Of a stretch of DNA of 64,000 nucleotides, positions 1-9,597 are shown one piece after another. Under the pieces are notes generated by a model, which worked only from the letters and a program-made list of their open reading frames with translations, ran no database searches and was not told the DNA's origin. A program made the translations under genes and the position numbers. The stretch spans positions 1 to 64,000 of the forward strand of contig NZ_JAAVTO010000008.1 in NCBI RefSeq assembly GCF_013185065.1, written 5' to 3'. Each line of letters opens with the position of its first letter. Position 1 is the first letter of the stretch. The stretch is from Adlercreutzia sp. ZJ473. Lineage in GTDB: Bacteria; Actinomycetota; Coriobacteriia; Coriobacteriales; Eggerthellaceae.

Positions 1-722
1 GCAGCGCCTTCGCCGCCCGCAGCCCCCGGCGCGCTCGCACCGCCCGTGCCCGCAAGCGCGCCCACGCCCGCGCCGCCCGCCACCTCGCCGTACACGAGCG
101 CCTCGGCCATGGCGCGCGCCTGCGCGTCGGACACCGCCACGTCGTCGCGCGTGGCGCTCAGGCGCTGCATGATCAGCCGCCGCGTCTCCTCGTCGGGCGC
201 GAAGTCGGCCAGATCCGGCAGGTCGGCCACGGAGCGCAGGCCGAACTTCTCCAGAAAGCCGCGCGTGGTGCCGTAGAGCACGGGGTTGCCCGGCGTGTCG
301 GCCGTGCCCACCTCGCGCAGAAGCCCCTTCTCCACCAGCGAGTTGATGGAGCTGTCGGAGTTCACGCCGCGCACGCTCGCCACGCCCGCGCGCGTGACCG
401 GCTGCGTGTAGGCCACGATGGCGAGCGTCTCCATGGCCGCCGCCGACAGCTTGCGCGTGTCCCACGACAGCACGTACTTCTCGACCAGCTCGTGGTAGGC
501 CGGGTGCGTGAACAGCCGCCAGCCGCCCGCCACCTCGCGCAGCTGGATGCCGCGGTTCTCGAACTCGAGCGCGTCGCGCAGGCTCACGAGCGCGTCCTCC
601 ACCAGCGCGACGTCGCACTCGAGCATCTCGGCCAGCGTGATGGTGCCCACCGGCTCGTCGGTGACGAAGAGCATGGCCTCGACCGCGCCTCTGACCTGGT
701 CAGCTTGAAGTCCTTGGAACAT
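1..722 (-). CDS. scpB: Segregation and condensation protein B (partial)
   Basis: ScpB is the winged-helix partner that, with ScpA and SMC, forms the bacterial condensin complex for chromosome compaction and segregation. The reading frame starts at an ATG (positions 722-720) preceded by GGAG and runs off the left edge, so the C-terminus is missing. About 240 residues are visible. They include the family's typical stretches, such as the METLAIVAYTQPVTRA segment with its following RGVNSD, and a late YGTTRGFLEKFGL. An alanine/glycine-rich tail begins near the edge. The start is 5 bases after the scpA stop, so the two are co-transcribed. Confidence 0.95.
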   Translation of the reverse strand, partial: MFQGLQADQVRGAVEAMLFVTDEPVGTITLAEMLECDVALVEDALVSLRDALEFENRGIQLREVAGGWRLFTHPAYHELVEKYVLSWDTRKLSAAAMETLAIVAYTQPVTRAGVASVRGVNSDSSINSLVEKGLLREVGTADTPGNPVLYGTTRGFLEKFGLRSVADLPDLADFAPDEETRRLIMQRLSATRDDVAVSDAQARAMAEALVYGEVAGGAGVGALAGTGGASAPGAAGGEGA

Positions 723-727
723 GGGGG

Positions 728-1519
728 CTACTCCTCTCCCACCGACGTGAGCGCGTCCTCGCCCACCAGGCTCAGCTCGCCCGAGCCCTCGATGTAGTCG
801 ATTGCGATGTCGCCGAACGTCTCGGGCTGCTCAAGCCGCACCATGGAGCGCTTGTACAGCTCGAGGATCGCCAGAAACGTGACGACCACCACCTCGGGCG
901 GCGTCTCGGCGCTCACCAGGTCCGAGAAGCGCAGGTGCTTGCGGTTCACGATGCGCTGGTGGATGGCGCGCACGTGCACCTCGACCGGGATGGGCTTCGC
1001 GGCGATGTGCTCGCTCTCCAGCAGGAACACCTCGCGGCGCGCCATGGCGCGCGCGGCCAGAAGCCCGAGCGCGTCGATGCTCACGCCGGCCAGGAAGTCG
1101 GGCATGAGCCCCAGAAAGCTCGCGTCGGGCCCGAAGGGGCGCACGTGCATGCGGCCCTCGGCGACGAAGCGCGCGTGCAGCTCGCTCGCCGCGTTCTTGT
1201 ACTTCTTGTACTCCACCAGCCGCTCGACGAGCAGGTCGCGCGCCTCGGAGGGCGCGAGCTCCGCCAGCTCGTCGTCGAGCTCGGTGCGGTCGCGCGGGAT
1301 GAGGCTCTGCGCCTTGATCTCGAGCAAGGTAGAAGCCACCAGCAGGAAGTCGCTCGCCACGTCCAGGTCGAGGCTGTCCATGTGGGACACCTCCTCGAGG
1401 TACTGGTCGGCGATCTCGGTGATCGAGATCGCCCCGATGTCCACCTTCTGGCGGCTCACGAGGTAGAGCAGCAGGTCAAACGGCCCCTCGAAGCTGTCAA
1501 TGCGCACCTTGTACGACAT
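728..1519 (-). CDS. scpA: Segregation and condensation protein A
   Basis: ScpA is the kleisin of bacterial condensin; it bridges SMC heads and binds ScpB. The 263-residue protein has the usual length. It opens with the family signature around residues 8-25 (FEGPFDLLLYLVSRQKVDI), which forms the N-terminal SMC-binding domain. It has a charged middle and ends in a winged-helix segment (about residues 190-250). The gene follows the site-2 protease gene by 18 bases and precedes scpB by 5, consistent with one transcript. Confidence 0.96.
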   Translation of the reverse strand: MSYKVRIDSFEGPFDLLLYLVSRQKVDIGAISITEIADQYLEEVSHMDSLDLDVASDFLLVASTLLEIKAQSLIPRDRTELDDELAELAPSEARDLLVERLVEYKKYKNAASELHARFVAEGRMHVRPFGPDASFLGLMPDFLAGVSIDALGLLAARAMARREVFLLESEHIAAKPIPVEVHVRAIHQRIVNRKHLRFSDLVSAETPPEVVVVTFLAILELYKRSMVRLEQPETFGDIAIDYIEGSGELSLVGEDALTSVGEE

Positions 1520-1537
1520 GCGGCCCCCAAGCCCCCC

Positions 1538-2218
1538 CTAGGCCACGCGGAACGGGAACATCAGGTTCGCCAGGTTGCACGCCGTGAGGTCCAAATACCA
1601 GGAGAACGGGTTGAAGTTGAACACGTACGGGACCACCACGACGGCGATCATGAAGATCGGGAACGCGTAGCGCTGGATCTCGTAGTACTTCGGCAGATAC
1701 TGGCGCGGGATGGCGAGCGCGAAGATCGACGAGCCGTCAAGCGGCGGGATGGGCAGCAGGTTGAAGAACATGAGGTACAGGTTGATCAGCGCGAACATGG
1801 GCAAAAACATCAGGTAGAAGTACTGGAACGCCTCGTTTTCCAGAAGGCTCGGCGCCACGCCGAAGAGCGCGTGGGCCACAAGCGCCGCCGCGCCCGCCAT
1901 CACGAGGTTCGCGCACGGGCCCGCGAGGCCCACGATGAAGTCACCCTTGCGCGGGTCCTTGAAGTACGTGGGGTTGTACGGCACCGGCTTCGCGTAGCCG
2001 AAGATGGGCCAGTTGAGCACCATGAGCATGAGCGGCAGAAGCACCGTGCCGAACGGGTCGACGTGCTTCGCGGGGTTGAGCGAGAGGCGCCCGGCGCGCT
2101 TGGCCGTGGGGTCGCCGAGCTTGTAGGCCGCGAAGCCGTGCGCCACCTCGTGCAGCACAATCGCCGGCGCGAAGCTCAAGATGGAGCAGATGATGTAGAT
2201 GAGGTAGTTGGTATCCAT
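1538..2218 (-). CDS. Site-2 protease family membrane metallopeptidase (M50)
   Basis: This is an integral-membrane zinc metalloprotease-like protein of the M50/site-2 protease family, which cleaves substrates within or near the membrane. The zinc motif HEVAH is at residues 23-27 in the first hydrophobic segment. The third metal-ligand region appears as LPIPPLDGS near residue 160. There are about four to five hydrophobic segments in 226 residues. I place the start at the ATG of MDTNYL (2218), because the longer frame adds only an Arg-rich, unconserved extension. The substrate is unknown. Location directly upstream of scpA-scpB is a recurrent arrangement in Gram-positive genomes. Confidence 0.88.
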   Translation of the reverse strand: MDTNYLIYIICSILSFAPAIVLHEVAHGFAAYKLGDPTAKRAGRLSLNPAKHVDPFGTVLLPLMLMVLNWPIFGYAKPVPYNPTYFKDPRKGDFIVGLAGPCANLVMAGAAALVAHALFGVAPSLLENEAFQYFYLMFLPMFALINLYLMFFNLLPIPPLDGSSIFALAIPRQYLPKYYEIQRYAFPIFMIAVVVVPYVFNFNPFSWYLDLTACNLANLMFPFRVA

Positions 2219-2281
2219 GGGGCATAAGTCTAGTCGATGCGCGCGGATGCGGGAACGCGCGCGGGCGCGCATGGGCGAAAA

Positions 2282-2742
2282 TCACACAAGCCCGGGGAAG
2301 CCCTGCTGGCGCAGGGCCTCGAAGACCGCGATGGCGGCGGCGTTCGACACGTTGAGCGAGTCGAGGCCCGCGCGCATGGGGATGCGCACGCAGCGCTCGG
2401 CGAAGCGCTCGATGAGCGCGGGGTCGAGCCCGCGGCTCTCGCGCCCGAACACCAGGTAGGCGTCAGGCCCGAAGCTCGCCTCGGCATAGCCGCGCGTCGC
2501 CGCGCCCGTGAACAGGTGCAGCTCGTCACGTTCGTGTGCCTCGAAGAACGCCTCGGCGCAGGGCCAGCGCTCGATGTCCACGTCGTTCCAGTAGTTGCAG
2601 CCCGCGCGCTTGAGGTTGCGCTCGGTGGCGTGGAAGCCCATGGGCTCCACGAGGTGCAGCCGCGCGCCCGCGCACGCGCAGGTGCGCGCGACGTTGCCCG
2701 CGTTCTGCGGGATCTCGGGCTCGACCAAGACGACGTTCAGCA

Positions 2743-2743
<1 letters not shown>
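2282..2743 (-). CDS. trmL: tRNA (cytidine(34)-2'-O)-methyltransferase
   Basis: This SPOUT-class methyltransferase uses S-adenosylmethionine to 2'-O-methylate the wobble nucleotide of tRNA-Leu isoacceptors. The 153-residue protein has the compact TrmL length. It carries the family motifs PEIPQNAGNVARTC near the N-terminus, LVFGRESRGL in the middle, and the C-terminal knot sequence LNVSNAAAI. Its ATG overlaps the stop of the upstream ABC-F gene by one base (TGATG), so translation is coupled. Confidence 0.93.
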
Positions 2744-4926
<2,183 letters not shown>

Positions 4927-5135
4927 GGAGCTGCCTCTGCTTGGTTGGTTCGTTGGCTGGCCAGGCGACGCGGCAGCATGCCGGCACGCCAGGCTGATTT
5001 TCGTCGTAAAGGTTGATTATAAGGGTTTTTCGGCGAATGCGAAGCAGACCGTGAGGGCAAGGCCCACCTCCCCCTTCCTCTTCGACGTGCGCAAACGCGC
5101 TACGATGCTTTACCATAAGGCGTCGAGAAGAGAAG

Positions 5136-5170
5136 GCGCCCGCCCGCGCAAAGAGCGCGCGGGCGGGCGC
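5136..5170. repeat. Perfect GC-rich inverted repeat
   Basis: Two perfect 14-bp arms (5136-5149, GCGCCCGCCCGCGC, and 5157-5170) flank a 7-base loop. The hairpin abuts the first codons with similarity to GH5 cellulases. There is no T tract, so it is not an obvious intrinsic terminator. It may mark the deletion or rearrangement junction of the neighbouring pseudogene. Confidence 0.7.
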
Positions 5171-5582
5171 GCACGGGTTGGCGTGGTTCCCGCAGTACGT
5201 GAACGCCGATGCGTTCGCCACGCTGCGCGAAGACTGGGGCGCCAACGTCGTGTGCCTGGCGATGCACACGGCCGAGAGTGGCGGGTATTGCACGGACGGC
5301 GACCGAGCGGCGCTCCTCGCCCTCGTCGACGCCGGCGTGCCCGCGTTCGTGAGCGAGTGCGGCATCACCGACGCCTCGGGCAGCGGGCATATCGACGGCA
5401 ACTCGGCTGCAGCGTGGCTCAACCTGCTGAACAGCCGAAACGTGAGCTTCGTCGCGTGGAGCCTCTCGAACAAGAACGAGACGTCCGCTCTCATCGCGCC
5501 CGGCGTGCAGGCGACGTCAGGCTGGGCGGAAGCCGACCTCGCAGACGCCGGCCGCTGGTTCAAAGAAGCCCATCGCAAGCTC
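5171..5582 (+). pseudogene. GH5 cellulase remnant, internally deleted
   Basis: The reading frame resembles the start and end of secreted glycoside hydrolase family 5 endoglucanases joined together. It begins with HGLAWFPQYVN and GANVVCLAMHTAE, typical of the first strands of the barrel. It then passes through DRAALLALVDAGV straight into PAFVSECGITDASGSG, the nucleophile strand close to the C-terminus. The roughly 120-170 residues between, including the NEP acid/base motif, are absent, as are the signal peptide and true start. The frame continues past the homologous part into unrelated sequence. It cannot make an active enzyme. The nucleophile glutamate (VSECG) survives. Confidence 0.75.
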
Positions 5583-5663
5583 ATGAGAACGAGCAAGCCG
5601 GGGCAAGGAGCATTTGCTTGCGACCAAACGCGCCCCGCGCTCACCGTCTCTCACTTGCGGCGG

Positions 5664-5669
5664 TATAAT
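5664..5669 (+). promoter_or_regulatory. Consensus -10 box (TATAAT) 7 bp before ATG
   Basis: A perfect TATAAT ends 7 bases before the ATG at 5677, and no Shine-Dalgarno sequence is visible. If it is used, the transcript would start on or beside the A of the ATG, giving a leaderless mRNA. No convincing -35 element is seen. Confidence 0.5.
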
Positions 5670-5676
5670 CACCAGC

Positions 5677-6066
5677 ATGATCAAGCCGAGGGGAAAGATA
5701 GTCATCGAGCCCGGCACCAACGTCTGGGAGCACGAGCTGAGAACCGCCGAAGCATTAGCCGCGGCAGGCTATACCGTTATGTTCGTCAAGAAAAGCGAAG
5801 TCGATTACGAGAAAACTGCTGACACCCTGATCAACGGAATCCGCTGGGAGTTCAAATCCCCGACCGCAGACAACCTCAAGACCGTCGAGCGAAATCTAAA
5901 GCGTGCCCGATGGCAGTCAGGAAACATCGTATTCGACTGTCGCCGCATGAGGAAACTGCCCGACCATGCAATAGAACGCGAAGTACGGAAGCAAGCGCAT
6001 GCGATACCCCACATCGCAAAACTGCTCTACGTTAACAAGCAGGGCGAAATCATTGACATAAAGTAG
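5677..6066 (+). CDS. CdiA C-terminal-like (tRNase-type) nuclease domain protein
   Basis: The 129-residue protein matches the pattern of the CdiA-CT-type nuclease domain that ends many phage MuF/SPP1 gp7 and contact-dependent toxins. It has an N-terminal GKIVIEPG..WEHELRTAEAL, a central DTLINGIRWEFKSP (probable catalytic D..E-x-K core of a PD-(D/E)XK-like fold), RARWQSGNIVFDCRRM, and a terminal LLYVNKQGEIIDI. Here it stands alone with no capsid or secretion module, and no obvious immunity gene follows. The family assignment is recalled by pattern. A nuclease acting on tRNA is what is known for some family members, not shown here. Base composition is lower in GC than the flanking core genes. 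Confidence 0.72.
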   Translation: MIKPRGKIVIEPGTNVWEHELRTAEALAAAGYTVMFVKKSEVDYEKTADTLINGIRWEFKSPTADNLKTVERNLKRARWQSGNIVFDCRRMRKLPDHAIEREVRKQAHAIPHIAKLLYVNKQGEIIDIK

Positions 6067-6091
6067 ACTCGCATCGTATGATAATTCGCAT

Positions 6092-6140
6092 AAAGCGCCG
6101 GAAAGGTACGTGAGTTACCTACTCTGGCGCTTTAGCTTTT
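6092..6140 (+). terminator. Intrinsic terminator-like hairpin
   Basis: AAAGCGCC (6092-6099) pairs with GGCGCTTT (6126-6133), with an inner AGGTA/TTACCT pairing, followed by a T-rich stretch. It lies between convergent genes and best fits termination of the plus-strand nuclease gene. Confidence 0.65.
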
Positions 6141-6149
6141 ACAGCCGTC

Positions 6150-6515
6150 CTACAGAACGGCTTCCGCTATCATGCGGCTTATTTTGTTGACATCCGCTCC
6201 GCGTTTGAGATTGATCTTCACGTGGCCCGCGCGCGTCCACAGCTCAACTTCCGCGCTGAGGTCGAGATGCCCTGCGTTCTCAACGCTCCACATATCCACC
6301 GACCTCCACGGCAGCGAGTACGTCTCGACCTTCTTGCCCGTGAGACCCTGCGCGTCGCGCACGATGAGGCGTTTGGTGGTGAAAACAGCTATGTCTCGAA
6401 TCGTCTCAAATGCCGCAACCGCCTGCTCGCCTTCAACGAGCAAGTCCTGCGCGCGCGACGGACTCACCTCGCCCATAAACGTCCACTCCGCAAACCTTGC
6501 CAGCTCGTTTGCCAT
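6150..6515 (-). CDS. Bacterial PH-domain protein (bPH_1 type)
   Basis: The 121-residue protein fits the bacterial pleckstrin-homology family PF08000 over its length. Landmarks are LLVEGEQAVAAFETIRDIAVFTTKRLIVRDAQGLTGKKVE in the middle and ENAGHLDLSAEVELW further on. Members are small soluble proteins of unknown biochemical function. The start ATG is preceded by GGAGGGAGAAGG. It lies between the CdiA-CT-like gene and the HsdR-N-like gene in a patch that looks acquired. Confidence 0.85.
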   Translation of the reverse strand: MANELARFAEWTFMGEVSPSRAQDLLVEGEQAVAAFETIRDIAVFTTKRLIVRDAQGLTGKKVETYSLPWRSVDMWSVENAGHLDLSAEVELWTRAGHVKINLKRGADVNKISRMIAEAVL

Positions 6516-6567
6516 CCCCTTCTCCCTCCTTTATGATGTGCTGCGTTCTCGTGATGTGCTTCAACGC

Positions 6568-7338
6568 TTAGCTTTTCGAGCTTTCTCCATCCGTCTTAAT
6601 CTTTGACTTTTGACGCTCTGACCTCTGCATTTTACGTATTGCCCTTCGATGATCGTCGGTCGTCTTCTCCGGCCTGAAAAGCCTGTCGATCAGCGCCTGA
6701 GCAATTTCCGAATTGGAGAGCTTTTGGCCAGTTCCGTTTTTTAACGAGATACGCAGCTTGTTTATTACGTCATCGCTCAGAATATGATCGGCAAGATTCT
6801 CGCCCGAAAGGGCTATTCGGCGCTGATAGTAGTCTTCTATCTCATGTTTTCTATTGGCCTCTTCGGAGAATAGGTACAGGAGATCGACTTTCTCCGCAGG
6901 CTTCATATTCTTGTCGGATATTCTGACCGTGAACACGTGCTTGGTAACGGGTATTTTCCCCTCAAGAGACGTTCTGTATGCTTGCCATTCATCGCCATTG
7001 GTCAGTATGATCCAATCTATGCCCTCATCGACAGCATACTGGCGCGCTTGATTCAAATGCGTCTCTTTGAGTTTGAGTCCGATTTGCTTTACCTCAACAA
7101 CGAACACCGCCTCTTGATCCGTCTTGACCACATAGTCAGCATATCTCGAGCCGATCATCTGCTCAGCCGTAACATTCTCGAACTTATCCCAGCCAAGCTG
7201 TTCGCAGAGCATATCCGAGACGATCTTACGAGTGTCCGCCTCTTTATACTCGTCGCGAATCCCGCGCTCAACTATACCCGACATGCGCCTGAGACCCTTC
7301 TTTATACGCTCTTTAGCTTTGTCTTGGTATACAGCCAT
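6568..7338 (-). CDS. HsdR N-terminal-like nuclease, stand-alone
   Basis: This resembles the N-terminal nuclease domain of type I restriction subunit R (HSDR_N type), without helicase or methylase partners nearby. Residues about 30-145 carry the motif series: DTRKIVSDMLCEQLGWD, then ADYVVKTD and VFVVEVKQIG (the D..E-x-K core), then QARQYAVDEGIDWIILTNGDEWQAY. The C-terminal 100 residues are charged and not recognised. I choose the second ATG (7338) because AGGAGG lies 5 bases before it. The GC content is clearly lower than in trpS. Such solitary proteins are often annotated as restriction-like, but no function can be inferred. Confidence 0.78.
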   Translation of the reverse strand: MAVYQDKAKERIKKGLRRMSGIVERGIRDEYKEADTRKIVSDMLCEQLGWDKFENVTAEQMIGSRYADYVVKTDQEAVFVVEVKQIGLKLKETHLNQARQYAVDEGIDWIILTNGDEWQAYRTSLEGKIPVTKHVFTVRISDKNMKPAEKVDLLYLFSEEANRKHEIEDYYQRRIALSGENLADHILSDDVINKLRISLKNGTGQKLSNSEIAQALIDRLFRPEKTTDDHRRAIRKMQRSERQKSKIKTDGESSKS

Positions 7339-7619
7339 CATGTCCTCCTAATCCAAATGGCCTATACAGCTTGATCGGTTTTCGCTTCGCTTCTTTCACG
7401 GTCTCGAATTTCACAAGAGCATGAAATGCCCGATGCCTTGTGTCATCACAGCATTACTGGGTTAAAACCGCAGCTCCCGGGCGATGGCACGAGGCCCATG
7501 ACGTCTAGCAGATTGCGAGATCGTATCTGCAAACTCGATACGCACGAGTACAAATATCGCAATCGAGAGACGTTGCTTTTTCACGCCACCGCGCGGGCGA
7601 GCCCGCCCTCGAGCTGGCC

Positions 7620-8678
7620 CTAGTACACCATGCCCATGGCTTCGCGCACCTCGTCGAGGGTGGCGTTCGCCAGCTCGTTGGCGCGGCGGTTGCCCTCGGC
7701 GAGCACCTCGCGGATGAACTCAGGCCGCACGGCGAGTTCCTCGCGGCGCTCGCGAATGGGGGCCAGGTAGGCGTTCACGGCCTCGGTCACGTACTTCTTG
7801 AGCGCGCCCGAGCCGTCGTTGCCGATCCCCTCGGCGATCTCCGCCTCGGTGCGGCCGGTGCACAGCGCCGCCGTGGTGAGCAGGGCCGACACGCCGGGGC
7901 GATTCTCCTTGTCGAACGTGATGAAGCGCTCGGAGTCGGTCTTGGACTTCTTGATGAGCTTGGCGGTCTCCTCAGCCGTGGCCGACAGCGCGATGGAGTT
8001 GCCGTAGCTCTTCGACATCTTGCGGCCGTCGAGCCCGGGGATCTCCACGGCGTCGGTCAGAAGGCCGTGCGGCTCGGGGAACACGCGACCGTAGCGCTCG
8101 TTGAAGCGGCGCGCGATCTGGCGCGTCTGCTCGATGTGGGGCAGCTGGTCCTTGCCGACCGGCACGATGTTGCCCTTGCAGAACAGGATGTCGCACGCCT
8201 GGTGCACGGGATAAGTGAGAAGAAGCCCCGTGAGCGCATGCCCGCTCGCCTCCTGCTCGGCCTTCACGGTGGGGTTGCGCTGCAGCTCGGCTTCGGTGAC
8301 GAGCGACAGGAACGGCAGCATGAGCTGGTTCAAGGCCGGGATGGCCGAGTGCGTGAAGATGATGGTCTTCTCCGGGTCAATGCCGCAGGCCAGATAGTCG
8401 ATCACCATGTTGTGCACGTTGTCGGCGATGTGCTCGGTGGTGTCGCGGTCGGTGATCACCTGGTAGTCGGCGACGATGATGCGCGTGGTGATGCCGGCGT
8501 CTTGCAGGCGCACGCGCTCGCGGATGGTGCCGAAGTAGTGGCCCATGTGCAGGCGCCCCGTGGGGCGGTCGCCCGTGAGCATGGTGTACTTCTCGGGATG
8601 CACGGCCAGGTCGGCCTTGATCTCGTCGCTGATCTTCTTGGAGGCCAGGAAGGTGTCGGATGTCATGTCGGATGCCAT
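7620..8678 (-). CDS. trpS: Tryptophanyl-tRNA synthetase
   Basis: This class I synthetase charges tRNA-Trp. The 352-residue protein shows the HIGH-type sequence GRLHMGHYFG near residue 45 and the KMSKS loop as GRKMSKSYGN near residue 215. The start at 8678 (MASDM) is favoured over a 9-codon longer frame because AAAGAGAG precedes it at a usable distance. It is transcribed alone. A GC-rich palindrome just downstream (about 7589-7602) is the only terminator candidate. Confidence 0.96.
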   Translation of the reverse strand: MASDMTSDTFLASKKISDEIKADLAVHPEKYTMLTGDRPTGRLHMGHYFGTIRERVRLQDAGITTRIIVADYQVITDRDTTEHIADNVHNMVIDYLACGIDPEKTIIFTHSAIPALNQLMLPFLSLVTEAELQRNPTVKAEQEASGHALTGLLLTYPVHQACDILFCKGNIVPVGKDQLPHIEQTRQIARRFNERYGRVFPEPHGLLTDAVEIPGLDGRKMSKSYGNSIALSATAEETAKLIKKSKTDSERFITFDKENRPGVSALLTTAALCTGRTEAEIAEGIGNDGSGALKKYVTEAVNAYLAPIRERREELAVRPEFIREVLAEGNRRANELANATLDEVREAMGMVY

Positions 8679-8840
8679 GTCTGTCTCTCTCTTTCGCCAA
8701 CGCACGCGACGTCTGGCAGCCGCGCGCGCATGAGTTCAAACCCGGCGAAATAGTATAGCATCGCCGCGCGCTCGCCGCGCCGACGCGCCTTGTCCCGACG
8801 CGCCTTGGGTAAAAAATCGCGAGAAAGTGGAGAAAGGGGC

Positions 8841-8869
8841 TTGCGCTCGAGGTGAAGTGCCGTTATCAT
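8841..8869 (+). promoter_or_regulatory. Promoter of tRNA-Val
   Basis: TTGCGC (8841-8846) and TATCAT (8864-8869) are separated by 17 bases, 33 bases before the tRNA-Val gene. This is a normal sigma-70-type arrangement. Confidence 0.6.
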
Positions 8870-8902
8870 AATCAAACGCCGTTGAGATACGGCAGCATAT
8901 TC

Positions 8903-8977
8903 GGTCGCTTGGCTCAGCGGGAGAGCATCGCCTTCACACGGCGGGGGTCACAGGTTCAAATCCTGTAGCGACCACCA
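8903..8977 (+). tRNA. tRNA-Val (anticodon CAC)
   Basis: The acceptor stem GGTCGCT pairs with AGCGACC. The anticodon loop is TTCACAC, giving CAC, which reads GTG. The T arm is CACAGGTTCAAATCCTGTA. The CCA end is encoded. A terminator follows 9 bases later. Confidence 0.95.
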
Positions 8978-8985
8978 TAAACAGC

Positions 8986-9015
8986 ACGGGCCGGACATTC
9001 CGGCCCGTTTCGTTT
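8986..9015 (+). terminator. Terminator of tRNA-Val
   Basis: ACGGGCCGG pairs with CCGGCCCGT across a 5-base loop, followed by TTCGTTTT. Confidence 0.85.
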
Positions 9016-9069
9016 TCTACGCGCTTCACCCCTCAACGCAGAGATCAGGCTATGTTTCAAAAGAGCGGC

Positions 9070-9450
9070 CTAGTTAATTTGGCTGAGCCAGAAGATGAGT
9101 ATTCCCATCCAAAGGAGCACCATGAACACTGCCATGCCGCAAAGGAAGGGGCGAATTGTCTTTCGGCTAACTCCGTGAACAAGACCGAGGTCGAAGAGCT
9201 TGTCGCTGAATGCGTAAAAAAGCATGAACAGCAGGTTGCAGCCCAGCATGATGAAGGAGAGAGGGAGCATCTCCCACGGCGAACCGAAGCGGTCAACCTG
9301 ACCTTGCGCGTTCCAATGCATCGGTATTTCGATGCCCGGCGGGAACTGCGCGATGGCGACAAGGGAGGCAATAGCGGGAGCCGCAATGACAGCTATCCAA
9401 AACAGGGCCATGAACAACTTCTTGACGCCCCTGTTCGCCCTCGCATTCAT
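9070..9450 (-). CDS. DUF1648-type membrane protein
   Basis: The 126-residue protein has a first transmembrane helix (about residues 12-34) followed by the DUF1648 signature FPPGIEIPMHWNAQGQVDRFG. Two more hydrophobic helices follow. DUF1648 occurs in SdpI-like immunity and transport-associated proteins, and its role is unknown. The ATG at 9450 is preceded by AGGAGGT 7 bases upstream, which rules out the longer frame. Confidence 0.8.
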   Translation of the reverse strand: MNARANRGVKKLFMALFWIAVIAAPAIASLVAIAQFPPGIEIPMHWNAQGQVDRFGSPWEMLPLSFIMLGCNLLFMLFYAFSDKLFDLGLVHGVSRKTIRPFLCGMAVFMVLLWMGILIFWLSQIN

Positions 9451-9597
9451 ATTCGGACCTCCTTGCCTGCTTGTAAGTAACCATACACTCAGCTTGTACA
9501 CGAAATTACATTTTGAATGCTTGCGCAAGCTGTCGAAAAGGAAAAGCGCCTGCGAAGCTTGACTGGTGCACTCCGCACTCGGGGAACGTCTACGAGC

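Noticed and set aside
7426-7623. A 65-codon frame between the HsdR-N-like gene and trpS
   Set aside because: No ribosome-binding site, no recognisable motif and unusual composition; probably chance.
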